Below the pieces are notes generated by a model. That model was not told where the DNA came from, did no database searches, and saw only the letters and a program-made list of their open reading frames with translations. This document shows positions 17,247 through 24,704 of a stretch of 64,000 bases of DNA, piece by piece. The translations under genes and the position numbers were made by a program. Origin of the DNA: Pseudomonadota bacterium (lineage in GTDB: Bacteria; Pseudomonadota; Gammaproteobacteria; Xanthomonadales; Xanthomonadaceae); the NCBI GenBank assembly GCA_023388955.1, contig JAEWFH010000025.1, positions 1 to 64,000 of the forward strand, given 5' to 3'. Position 1 is the first letter of the stretch. Every line of letters starts with the position of its first letter.

Positions 17247-18212
17247 TCACCAGCTGCCGGAGGCGCCACCGCCCCCGCTGAATCCACCGCCGCCACCCCA
17301 GCCACCACCACCGCCGAAGCCGCCGCCCCCGAAACCGCCACCACCGCCCCAGCCCCCGCCGCCGAACGGCGGGCCACCCCAGCCGCGGTCGTTGGCGTAG
17401 CGGCCCGGCCGGGCCAGGCTCGCCAGGCCGAACAGCAGGCCGATGACCGCACCGATCCCGGCCACCACCAGCAGCCCGGAAAGCAGCAGCGCGGCACCGC
17501 CTGCGGCACCGGCGCCGATCACCCCGCGCAGCGGCCGCGGCGCGCGCGAGAACACCCCGCGTACCACCTGGGCGACGATGAAGGCCGCGAACAGCCCCAC
17601 CAGCCAGCCGCCGCCGCCCTGCCCTTCCTGCGGATGGGCGGTCATCGGCTCGGGCAGCGGTTCGCCATCGACCAGCGCGACCAGCACCCCGGTCGCCTCG
17701 ACGATGCCGCCGGCAAAGTCGCCGGCACGGAAGCGCGGCACCAGGTACTCCTGGATCACCCGCGAGGCCGTGGCATCGGGGATCGCCCCCTCCAGCCCAT
17801 AGCCGACCTCGATGCGGACCCGGCGATCGTCAACGGCAACCACCAGCAGCAGTCCGTCGTCCACGTCCTCGCGCCCGAGCCGCCACTGGTCGTACACCCG
17901 CACCGCGTACTGGGCGATGTCCTCGGGGAGCGTGGTGGGCACCACCAGCACCTGCAGCTGGCTGCCCTTGCGCTGCTGCAGCGCCAGCGCCTGCTGCTGC
18001 AGCTGCCGGACGGTGGCGGCATCCAGGGTGCCGGTGGTGTCGACCACCGGGGAGTCGAGCGCCGGTACCGGCGCAAGCTCCTGCCCGGCTGCCAGCAGCG
18101 GTGCCAGCAGGGCGAACGCCAGGAGCACGAACGGCGCGAGCAGCCGTGCAGCATGCGGCTGCCACGACCGACGCCGCGCCATGGCAACCGCCCGCGGGCG
18201 CGGATCAGCCAT
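17247..18212 (-). CDS. Secreted TPM-domain protein with glycine-rich tail (YgcG-like)
   Basis: A 321-residue protein: N-terminal signal or anchor sequence, a TPM domain (about residues 50-185, with VVDTTGTLD, LQVLVVPTTLP, DDGLLLVVAVDDRRVRIEVGYG and QEYLVPRF), two hydrophobic segments (about 210-225 and 238-268), and a low-complexity tail of Gly, Trp, Phe and Ser ending GASGSW. This architecture is that of YgcG-type proteins, usually encoded next to lemA as here. ATG 18212 overlaps the lemA stop by 8 bases; ATG 18182 would give a shorter, more typical signal peptide and is a real alternative. The protein is probably an inner-membrane protein with the TPM domain in the periplasm. Confidence 0.88.
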   Translation of the reverse strand: MADPRPRAVAMARRRSWQPHAARLLAPFVLLAFALLAPLLAAGQELAPVPALDSPVVDTTGTLDAATVRQLQQQALALQQRKGSQLQVLVVPTTLPEDIAQYAVRVYDQWRLGREDVDDGLLLVVAVDDRRVRIEVGYGLEGAIPDATASRVIQEYLVPRFRAGDFAGGIVEATGVLVALVDGEPLPEPMTAHPQEGQGGGGWLVGLFAAFIVAQVVRGVFSRAPRPLRGVIGAGAAGGAALLLSGLLVVAGIGAVIGLLFGLASLARPGRYANDRGWGGPPFGGGGWGGGGGFGGGGFGGGGGWGGGGGFSGGGGASGSW

Positions 18213-18804
18213 CCGTCGGCGTGGCGCCGGACGGGCGGGCGAAGTCCACCTGCGGGGCCTGCTGGATCTGCTGCAGGTTGTCGACGGTGAAGTTCGGCCT
18301 GGTTTCGTGCCCGAACAGCTTCGCCGTCAGGTTCTGCGGGAACTGGCGGATGTAGGTGTTGTAGTCCTGCACCGCGGCGATGTAGCGCTGGCGCTCCACT
18401 GTGATGCGGTTCTCGGTGCCTTCCAGCTGCGCCTGCAGCTGCAGGAAGTTCTGGTCGGCCTTGAGCTGGGGATAGTTCTCCGCCACCAGCAGCAGCCGGC
18501 CGATCGCGCTCTGCAGCTGGCCCTGGGCCTGCTGGAACTGCTCCAGCGAGGCCTGGTCCCCGGCGTCGACATTGATGCTGCCCACCCGCGAGCGCGCCTC
18601 GGTGACCTCGGTGAACACCTGGCGCTCGTGCTCGGCGTAGCCACGCACCGTGGCCACCAGGTTGGGCACCAGGTCGGCGCGGCGCTGGTAGACGTTGATG
18701 ACCTGCGACCAGGCCGCGTCCACCGCTTCGTCCTTCTGCTGGATGGTGTTGTAGCCACAGCCGCTCAGAAGCAGCACCAGTACCAACACGATCAGGCGGC
18801 TCAT
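18205..18804 (-). CDS. lemA: LemA family lipoprotein
   Basis: A 199-residue protein with a lipobox (LLLSGC at residues about 11-16) followed by the LemA domain: YNTIQQKDEAVDAAWSQV, the RRADLVPNLVATVRGYA signature near residue 45, and the long antiparallel helices to ALYNTYIRQFP-like sequence near residue 160. A strong Shine-Dalgarno (GGAGGGAG) precedes ATG 18804. The lemA-TPM-TPM order is repeated in many bacteria and suggests a shared envelope function, but the molecular role of LemA proteins is not established. It lies 58 bases downstream of terC on the same strand. Confidence 0.93.
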   Translation of the reverse strand: MSRLIVLVLVLLLSGCGYNTIQQKDEAVDAAWSQVINVYQRRADLVPNLVATVRGYAEHERQVFTEVTEARSRVGSINVDAGDQASLEQFQQAQGQLQSAIGRLLLVAENYPQLKADQNFLQLQAQLEGTENRITVERQRYIAAVQDYNTYIRQFPQNLTAKLFGHETRPNFTVDNLQQIQQAPQVDFARPSGATPTDG

Positions 18805-18862
18805 GCGATCACTCCCTCCGGGTTCCGGTGGCATTGCACCACCGGGACCGCGAAGGCGCAAT

Positions 18863-19609
18863 TCACGCCTCGCCGCCGGGGAACTGGCGCGGCACGCCGG
18901 AGCGCTTCTTCGCCCACAGGTTCAGGAACTCGACCAGCGCCGAGAAGCCCATCGCACCGTAGATGTAGCCCTTCGGCACGTGCATCTCGAAGCCCTCGGT
19001 GACCAGGTACACGCCGATCAGCACGATGAAGGCCAGGGCCAGCATCTTCACCGTCGGGTTGCGGTCGATGAACTGGCCCAGCGGACGCGCCGCCAGCAGC
19101 ATCATGGACACGGCCAGCAGGATCGCGGTGACCATGATCCAGGTCTGCTCCGCCATGCCGACGGCGGCGATGACCGAGTCCAGCGAGAACACGATGTCGA
19201 TCACCGCGATCTGCGCCATCACCATGCCGAACGAGGCGGCCGGCCGGGTGTTGATGTCGGCCGACTCGGGCTCGCCCACGATGCTGTCGCGGATTTCCAT
19301 CATGCCCTTCACCAGCAGGAAGGCACCGCCCAGGATCAGCACCAGGTCGCGGATCGAGATCCCCTGGCCCAGCAGCGTGAACAGGTCATGGGTCAGCCCG
19401 GCCAGCCAGGCCAGGGTCAGCAGCAGCAGGATGCGCGAGATGCAGGCGACTGCGATGCCGATCTTGCGCGCCCGCTCGCGCACGGCCACCGGCAGGCGGC
19501 TGACGGCGATCGAGATGAAGACCAGGTTGTCGATTCCCAGCACGATCTCGATCGCGCTCAGGGTGAGCAGGGTGATCCAGACTTCCGGATCCATCAGCAT
19601 TTCGTACAC
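18863..19609 (-). CDS. TerC family integral membrane protein
   Basis: A 248-residue polytopic membrane protein with about seven transmembrane helices. The two acidic motifs of TerC-type transporters are present: SAIEIVLGIDNLVF at residues 17-30 and IAVIDIVFSLDSVIA around 134-148. Family members export manganese or help insert metalated membrane and secreted proteins, and were first linked to tellurite resistance; the substrate is not defined here. The length and the absence of CBS or CorC domains place it with the short YceF/YkoY-like group. It lies between dgkA and lemA on the same strand. I saw no yybP-ykoY manganese riboswitch-like leader, but the 43-base gap leaves little room for one. 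Confidence 0.92.
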   Translation of the reverse strand: MYEMLMDPEVWITLLTLSAIEIVLGIDNLVFISIAVSRLPVAVRERARKIGIAVACISRILLLLTLAWLAGLTHDLFTLLGQGISIRDLVLILGGAFLLVKGMMEIRDSIVGEPESADINTRPAASFGMVMAQIAVIDIVFSLDSVIAAVGMAEQTWIMVTAILLAVSMMLLAARPLGQFIDRNPTVKMLALAFIVLIGVYLVTEGFEMHVPKGYIYGAMGFSALVEFLNLWAKKRSGVPRQFPGGEA

Positions 19610-19652
19610 GGGCGTTTCCGATTCGGGTGTAGGGGGTGTTGGCCGGTGGCGG

Positions 19653-20045
19653 TCAGCCGCCTGCGGCGGACAGGCGCGGCCACAGCACCACGCCCCAGGT
19701 GAACAGCACCAGGAGCATGGAAAGGAAGACGGCGGCCGAGCCCATGTCCTTGGCGCGGCCGGCCAGTTCGTGGTGCTCGGCGCCGTAGCGCTCGATCACC
19801 GCCTCGATGGCGGAGTTCAGCAGCTCGACCACCAGCACCAGCACCATCGGGGCGACCAGCAGCACGCGCTCCACGGCGTTCCCGCCCAGCCACCAGGCCA
19901 GCGGCGCCAGGATGACGAACAGGTAGGCCTCCAGCCGGAACGAGGACTCGTGGTACCAGGCCGCGGCGAGGCCCTGCAGCGACCAGACGGCCGCCTTGAA
20001 CACGCGCGCGGGCCGCCGGGGCAGGTGGCCGGTCTCGTCCGCCAT
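19653..20045 (-). CDS. dgkA: Diacylglycerol kinase DgkA
   Basis: A 130-residue membrane kinase that phosphorylates diacylglycerol, recycling the lipid left by membrane-derived oligosaccharide or LPS modification. Three transmembrane helices are visible. The catalytic signature ELLNSAIEAVIER (with the essential Glu) begins near residue 64 and KDMGSAAVF follows near 86. ATG 20045 gives the usual N-terminus with RRPARVFKAAVWSLQGL; the frame remains open upstream without conserved residues. It is first in the minus-strand run toward terC and divergent from the secreted hypothetical at 20235. Confidence 0.95.
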   Translation of the reverse strand: MADETGHLPRRPARVFKAAVWSLQGLAAAWYHESSFRLEAYLFVILAPLAWWLGGNAVERVLLVAPMVLVLVVELLNSAIEAVIERYGAEHHELAGRAKDMGSAAVFLSMLLVLFTWGVVLWPRLSAAGG

Positions 20046-20234
20046 CGGCTCAGCGCGGCCGCACGCAGGCGGAGCTGGAACGGTGATGCTTGGCAATGCG
20101 GGACATGCTGGTGGGACCGGATGCTGCACGCAAGCGGACAATTCTGCCACAGCCGGCACCCCGGCGCCGGCTGTTCACTTCACCAGCCCTGCCGGCATGC
20201 AAGCATGGCCCGGGCTACCCCCAGGGACGCCGCC

Positions 20235-20777
20235 ATGCCACGCATTGCTATCCTCGGGCTCCTTGCCAGCCTGACCGCCGGAGCCGCCATGTCCGCCACC
20301 TTCCCCCAAGCCGCGCCCACGGCCCTGCACGCCGGCGACGAGGGCTACCCGGAGCTGCTCGATGCAGCCACCGCCCCGCTGCGCCAGGTACTGGGCGACC
20401 GGGTCGTGGTCGAGGTGGAACGGCTGGACTGCCTGGGACGATGGGCCTTCCTGATGGGGAACATGCGCACGCCCGGCGGCGAACGCCCGGATTTCCGCGG
20501 CACCGCCTACGCGGCGCATGCGGCCGCGGGCAGCATGTCGGATGTGTATGTCGCGCTGTTGCGTCGTGATCCGCCCGGCGGAGCGGCTGCGGCACAGGAC
20601 GAAAGCGAAACCAAGGGCGACGGCGAGGCGCACCCCCCCGGAGAAGTGGAAGCGGCCGACTGCCTTGCCCTTCCCGGCCAATGGGTACTGCTCGACCACG
20701 CCATCGGACCCGGCGACGTGGCCTGGCTGGACTGGCCGGGCGAACACGCCGCGCCGCGTGCGGTATTCGGCTTCTGA
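20235..20777 (+). CDS. Secreted hypothetical protein
   Basis: A 180-residue protein with an N-terminal signal peptide (MPRIAILGLLASLTAGAAMSA) and a mature region that I do not recognise. It contains a strand-rich core (DRVVVEVERLDCLGRWAFL, MSDVYVALLRRD, CLALPGQWVLLDHAIGPGDV) interrupted by a charged low-complexity segment (about residues 115-140). AGGGA eight bases upstream supports ATG 20235 over the in-frame ATG at 20202. It stands alone on the plus strand, ending just before a bidirectional terminator at 20810-20831. Probably periplasmic; function unknown. Confidence 0.75.
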   Translation: MPRIAILGLLASLTAGAAMSATFPQAAPTALHAGDEGYPELLDAATAPLRQVLGDRVVVEVERLDCLGRWAFLMGNMRTPGGERPDFRGTAYAAHAAAGSMSDVYVALLRRDPPGGAAAAQDESETKGDGEAHPPGEVEAADCLALPGQWVLLDHAIGPGDVAWLDWPGEHAAPRAVFGF

Positions 20778-20809
20778 GCCATCCCGCCGCCTGCTGCTTC
20801 GACACGAAA

Positions 20810-20831
20810 AAGGCCGGGGGAACCCGGCCTT
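20810..20831. terminator. Bidirectional intrinsic terminator
   Basis: AAGGCCGGG (20810-20818), loop GGAA, CCCGGCCTT (20823-20831): a perfect 9-bp stem. On the minus strand it is followed by a T-rich run (CCTTTTTCG), on the plus strand by CTTC. It lies between the convergent stops at 20777 and 20852, so it can end both transcripts, more strongly the minus one. Confidence 0.85.
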
Positions 20832-20851
20832 CTTCATGTCCCGCCCCGCGC

Positions 20852-21523
20852 TCAGCGTGGCGGGGTGATGATCTCGTAGTTGCCCGACGCGCCACCCCAG
20901 CTGATCCGCTGGCTCCCATCGGCATTGACGTTGTTGGAGCCGATGAACTTCGGCTGGCCGTTCTCGAAGCCGTGGAACAGGACCACGTGCGACTGGCCGT
21001 TCTTCTGCATCAGCACCACGTCGCCGGGCCTGGCGTCTGCCAGCGATACCGTCTGCCAGCCCGCGCCCTTGAGGTTGGCGGCGAGGTTGTCGACCGAGGC
21101 ACTGGCCTGGCCGGGGTCGATCATGCCGGCCTTCTGCAGCACCGCGGAGACGAAGTTCGCGCAGTTGACGTTGTTGGGGACCCAGCTCTCCATCGGGATG
21201 TCGTTGGCATGCTTGAGCTCGCCGGCATTGCGGCCGATCAGGCTTTCCGCAATCCGGGCCGCGTCCTCGCCGCTGCCCGAGCCCGGCGCGATCGGCCCGG
21301 ACCCGGTGACCGCCGATGCCTGGCCGGGGCCGCCTCCGCCACCCACGCCACCCGCGCTCCCGCCACCGCCCGGGATGGACAGTGTCCCGCCGGCGAAGAT
21401 CAGGTCCGGGTTGCTGATGTGCGAGTTGGCATCCATCAGGGCGCCGACGCTGGTGCCGTACCGCTGGGCGATGTCGGACAGCGTGTCGCCCCAGTTGATG
21501 CTGTGGTTGCCGATGGCGGTCAT
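20852..21523 (-). CDS. LysM plus NlpC/P60- or CHAP-like cysteine hydrolase, no signal peptide
   Basis: A 223-residue protein. Residues about 8-52 form a LysM peptidoglycan-binding domain (INWGDTLSDIAQRYG, NPDLIFAGGTLSIP). A Gly/Ser/Pro linker (53-90) leads to a cysteine-peptidase-like domain with Cys near residue 125 in NVNCANFVSAVL and His near 178 in GQSHVVLFHG, the expected Cys-His order of NlpC/P60 or CHAP amidases. ATG 21523 has GGAG at good spacing. No Sec or lipoprotein signal is present, so the protein either stays in the cytoplasm or leaves by a non-Sec route (lysis, type IV or VI secretion). Peptidoglycan hydrolysis is inferred from the folds. Confidence 0.78.
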   Translation of the reverse strand: MTAIGNHSINWGDTLSDIAQRYGTSVGALMDANSHISNPDLIFAGGTLSIPGGGGSAGGVGGGGGPGQASAVTGSGPIAPGSGSGEDAARIAESLIGRNAGELKHANDIPMESWVPNNVNCANFVSAVLQKAGMIDPGQASASVDNLAANLKGAGWQTVSLADARPGDVVLMQKNGQSHVVLFHGFENGQPKFIGSNNVNADGSQRISWGGASGNYEIITPPR

Positions 21524-21602
21524 CTTCGTCTCCAACGGGGCTCGCCCCGGGTGCTGGAACCTGTCCCGCAACGGGACATCCGATGGCTGCAGTCTTCCCG
21601 GG

Positions 21603-21628
21603 CTGCCCCGAGGCGACAACCGGGGCAG
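21603..21628. repeat. Inverted repeat between the isoaspartyl peptidase and LysM genes
   Basis: CTGCCCCG (21603-21610) and CGGGGCAG (21621-21628) form an 8-bp stem with a 10-base loop, downstream of the minus-strand stop at 21658. It could be a T-less terminator or a transcript-stabilising hairpin; no T tract follows on either strand. Confidence 0.45.
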
Positions 21629-21657
21629 ACCCTAGATGGGGCCTGCCCCGGCCGCGG

Positions 21658-22668
21658 TCATTCGTCGTCGTAGATCGCCACGCCGCGGGTCCCGTCGGCG
21701 TTGATCCAGCCGCGGTACATGCCGGCGGTGTTGAAGGGCATGGCAATGTTGCCCTCCGCGTCGATGGCGATCACCCCGCCATCGCCACCATCCCGCGGAA
21801 CCACCTCGTGGATCACCGTCCCGGCGGCGTCAGCCAGGCTGTCGCCGCGATAGGCCACCCGCGCACAGATGTCATGGGCCACGGCGTTGCGGATGAAGAA
21901 CTCGCCCCAGCCGGTCCCGGACACGCCGCAGCGGTCGTCGGCCCAGGTCCCGGCGCCGATCACCGGCGAGTCGCCCACCCGCCCCCAGCGCTTGTTGGTC
22001 ATGCCGCCGGTGCTGGTGGCCGCGGCGATGTGTCCGTGGGAATCCAGCGCCACCGCGCCGACGGTCCCGTAATAGGTGGACGGCGGGGTTTCGCCGGCCA
22101 CGGCCTGTCGCTGCGCCCGCTCCAGCTGGCGGCGCCGGTGATCGGTGTCGAACCAGTCGTTGGCCACCCGCTCGAGCTCGGGGCGGGTGTCGGCGAAGGC
22201 TTCGGCGCCCTGGGCGGCCAGCATCACGTGGGGGGAATGCTCCATCACCGCGCGCGCCAGCCGGATCGGGTTGCGTACCGTGGTGGCGCCCGCCACGGCG
22301 CCGGCGCGGCGGGTATGGCCCTCCATGATCGAGGCGTCCAGTTCGTGGCCCCCGGCGGCATTGAACACCGCACCGCGGCCGGCGTTGAAGTGCGGCGACT
22401 CCTCCAGTACCAGCACCGCGGCCTCGACCGCGTCCATCGCCGTGCCGCCGCCGGCGAGCACGTTGCCGCCCGCCTCCAGCGCCTGCTGCAGGGCGGCGCG
22501 GATCCCCTGCTCGGCCTCCGGTTCCAGCGAACCGCGTTCGATCACCCCGGCGCCACCGTGGATGACCAGGGCGGTACGCCCCGCCTCCGCGGAGGACGGG
22601 TCGCCGGCATGAGCGGAAGCGGTGGCAAGCATCAGCAGCGGCGTGGCGAACAGGAGGGGAAGTCGCAT
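21658..22668 (-). CDS. Isoaspartyl peptidase/L-asparaginase (N-terminal nucleophile type), exported
   Basis: A 336-residue Ntn hydrolase precursor. A signal peptide (residues 1-21, ending ASAHA) directs it to the periplasm, as for some plant-type asparaginases of proteobacteria. It self-cleaves before the catalytic Thr in TYYGTVGAVALD (Thr near residue 202), giving alpha and beta subunits. Other family segments: ALVIHGGAGV at the mature N-terminus, FNAGRGAVFNAAGGHELDAS, GGMTNKRWGRVGDSP and GTGWGEFFIR. It hydrolyses beta-aspartyl dipeptides and asparagine. It lies 81 bases downstream of the ABC permease gene on the same strand; no functional link is evident. Confidence 0.93.
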   Translation of the reverse strand: MRLPLLFATPLLMLATASAHAGDPSSAEAGRTALVIHGGAGVIERGSLEPEAEQGIRAALQQALEAGGNVLAGGGTAMDAVEAAVLVLEESPHFNAGRGAVFNAAGGHELDASIMEGHTRRAGAVAGATTVRNPIRLARAVMEHSPHVMLAAQGAEAFADTRPELERVANDWFDTDHRRRQLERAQRQAVAGETPPSTYYGTVGAVALDSHGHIAAATSTGGMTNKRWGRVGDSPVIGAGTWADDRCGVSGTGWGEFFIRNAVAHDICARVAYRGDSLADAAGTVIHEVVPRDGGDGGVIAIDAEGNIAMPFNTAGMYRGWINADGTRGVAIYDDE

Positions 22669-22749
22669 GATTGGGCCCGATGGGAGGTTTCCCCGAGCAT
22701 GGCGCGCACCGGCGGCCGTGTCACCGGCCGTCGGTCATGGCCCTCGGTG

Positions 22750-23985
22750 CTACTGCTGGCGCAGGGCTTCGATCGGATCCAGCAGCGAAGCCTTGCGCGC
22801 CGGGTAGTAACCGAAGAACAACCCGGTGGCGATCGAAAAGCCCGCGGCCAGCCCCACCACCTGCAGGTCCACCACCACCGGCAGGGCACCAAAGCGCCCG
22901 ACCAGCAACGCCCCCACCACGCCGATGGCGATCCCCAGTGCGCCGCCGATCAGCGAGATCAGCATCGCCTCGGCCAGGAACTGCCGGCGGATGTCCGAGG
23001 GTCCCGCCCCGACCGCCATGCGCAGGCCGATCTCGCGGATCCGCTCGGTCACCGAGACCAGCATGATGTTCATGATCCCGATGCCGCCGACCACCAGAGA
23101 GATCGTCGCCACCGCCGCCAGCAGCAGTGACATCAGGCGCGTGGTCTGGGTCCGGGTGGCGACGATCTCGGCGATGTTGCGGACCCGGAAGTCGTCTTCG
23201 GCGCCGGGCTGGATGTCGTGGCGCTGGCGCAGCAGGGCCTCGATCTGTTCCTGCACGTAGCCCAGGTCCTCCGCCCGCGTCACCCCCACCGCGATCTGCT
23301 GCACCGCGCCGGGAGGAAGGCCCATCGCCCCCATCAACCGGCGCCGCGCGGTTTCCAGCGGGACCAGGATCACGTCGTCCTGGTCCTGCCCCCAGCCGCC
23401 CTGCCCCTTGGACTCCAGCACCCCGACCACGGTGAACGGCACCCGCCCCAGCCGGATCGACTGGCCGGTAGGGTCCTGGTCGCCGAACAGCTCGCGGCGC
23501 ACGGTCTCGCCCAGGATCACCGGCTTGGTGGAGCCGCCGTAATCGCGCGGCCCGAAGCCCTCGCCCATCGACAGCCCCCAGCTTTCCAGCTCGAACCAGT
23601 CCGGCTGCACGCCATACCAGCTCGCCGACCAGTTGTTCTCGGCGAACACCACCTGGGTATTGCCACGCAGGACGCCACCGACGTACTGCACCTCCGGGAT
23701 CTCCTCGCGGATCGCCTCGGCATCGCGCACGTCCAGGGTGTAGAAGCTGCTCGCGCTCATGCGCACCCCGCCGGCCGCGCGGCGGGTGTTGGGGCTGATG
23801 TCGAGCCGGTTCGAGCCCAGCCCGGACACCAGCTTGTCGATCTCCGACTGGGTGCCCTGCCCGACCGAGACCATCACGATCACCGCGGCGATGCCGATGA
23901 TCACCCCCAGCGAGGTCAGCGCGCTGCGCAGCCAGTTGCCGCGCAGGGCGAAGGCCGCCGTTCGCAGCACCTCCATGAAATTCAT
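22750..23985 (-). CDS. ABC transporter permease (MacB-like FtsX family)
   Basis: A 411-residue membrane protein of the MacB/FtsX group: one N-terminal transmembrane helix (about residues 19-42), a large periplasmic MacB_PCD-type domain (about 45-275) and three C-terminal helices (about 288-312, 338-365, 378-400) with the signatures LRGNWLRSALTSLGVIIG, RTQTTRLMSLLLAAVATISL and ERIREIGLRMAVGA. Unlike E. coli MacB the ATPase is encoded separately by the preceding gene, overlapping by ATGA. It is probably the mechanotransmitting partner of the MacA-like adaptor at 24701, moving a peptide, drug or siderophore from the periplasm to an outer-membrane channel; no TolC gene is in the window. Confidence 0.93.
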   Translation of the reverse strand: MNFMEVLRTAAFALRGNWLRSALTSLGVIIGIAAVIVMVSVGQGTQSEIDKLVSGLGSNRLDISPNTRRAAGGVRMSASSFYTLDVRDAEAIREEIPEVQYVGGVLRGNTQVVFAENNWSASWYGVQPDWFELESWGLSMGEGFGPRDYGGSTKPVILGETVRRELFGDQDPTGQSIRLGRVPFTVVGVLESKGQGGWGQDQDDVILVPLETARRRLMGAMGLPPGAVQQIAVGVTRAEDLGYVQEQIEALLRQRHDIQPGAEDDFRVRNIAEIVATRTQTTRLMSLLLAAVATISLVVGGIGIMNIMLVSVTERIREIGLRMAVGAGPSDIRRQFLAEAMLISLIGGALGIAIGVVGALLVGRFGALPVVVDLQVVGLAAGFSIATGLFFGYYPARKASLLDPIEALRQQ

Positions 23986-24704
23986 GCCGGCTCCTCCTGC
24001 AGGTGCAGTTCGCCGTCGTGCATGACGTAGGTGCGGTCGGCGTGGGCGGCGACCTCCGCATCGTGGGTGATCAGCACCACCGTGTGGCCGTCGTCGCGCA
24101 GCTGCTTGAACAGGGCCAGGATCTCCTCGCCGGTGCGGCTGTCGAGCGCACCGGTGGGTTCGTCGGCCAGCAACACCGGCGGACGGTTGATCAGCGCCCG
24201 GGCGATCGCCACGCGCTGCTGCTGGCCACCGGACAGTTCACTGGGACGGTGCGATTCGCGGTTGGCCAGGCCGACCGCGGCCAGCGCTTCGTGGGCGCGC
24301 GCGGACCGCTCCGCCGCCGGCACCCCGGCGTAGGCCATCGGCATGGCGACGTTCTCCAGCGCGGTCATCCGCGGCAGCAGGTTGAAGCCCTGGAACACGA
24401 AGCCGATCTTGTCCCGCCGCAACACGGCCAGTTCCTCGGCATCGAGCGTGGACACGTCCACTCCATCGCAGTGGTAGCGGCCGCCGGTCGGGGTGTCGAG
24501 GCAGCCGAGCATGTTCATCAGCGTCGACTTGCCCGAACCCGACGGCCCCATGATGGCGACGAACTCGCCATGCCCGATCTCGAGCTCGACCCCGCGCAGG
24601 GCGATGACCTCGGCCTCGGTGCCCGGAGCGTAGACGCGGGTCAGCCCTTCGGTATGGATGACCGGCGGACGCGCCGCCGGTGCCGCTGCCGGCTCGACCG
24701 TCAT
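23982..24704 (-). CDS. ABC transporter ATP-binding protein (MacB/LolD type)
   Basis: A 240-residue ATPase. Walker A GPSGSGKS near residues 53-60, Q-loop in [10 protein letters not shown], signature LSGGQQQR near 152, Walker [14 protein letters not shown] near 171 and the switch His in VLITHD are all present and intact. The sequence is of the MacB/LolD class, which drive permeases acting on periplasmic substrates rather than classical import. Its start overlaps the adaptor stop (ATGA) and its stop overlaps the permease start, so adaptor, ATPase and permease should be made in stoichiometric order from one mRNA. Confidence 0.95.
   Translation of the reverse strand: MTVEPAAAPAARPPVIHTEGLTRVYAPGTEAEVIALRGVELEIGHGEFVAIMGPSGSGKSTLMNMLGCLDTPTGGRYHCDGVDVSTLDAEELAVLRRDKIGFVFQGFNLLPRMTALENVAMPMAYAGVPAAERSARAHEALAAVGLANRESHRPSELSGGQQQRVAIARALINRPPVLLADEPTGALDSRTGEEILALFKQLRDDGHTVVLITHDAEVAAHADRTYVMHDGELHLQEEPA

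Noticed and set aside
18863..19652. Manganese (yybP-ykoY) riboswitch upstream of the TerC-family gene
   Set aside because: Only 43 bases separate it from dgkA and no riboswitch-like fold could be drawn.
18999..20234. Long N-terminal extension of the secreted hypothetical gene ending at 20777
   Set aside because: It runs antisense through terC and dgkA; the ATG at 20235 with a ribosome-binding site and signal peptide is the true start.
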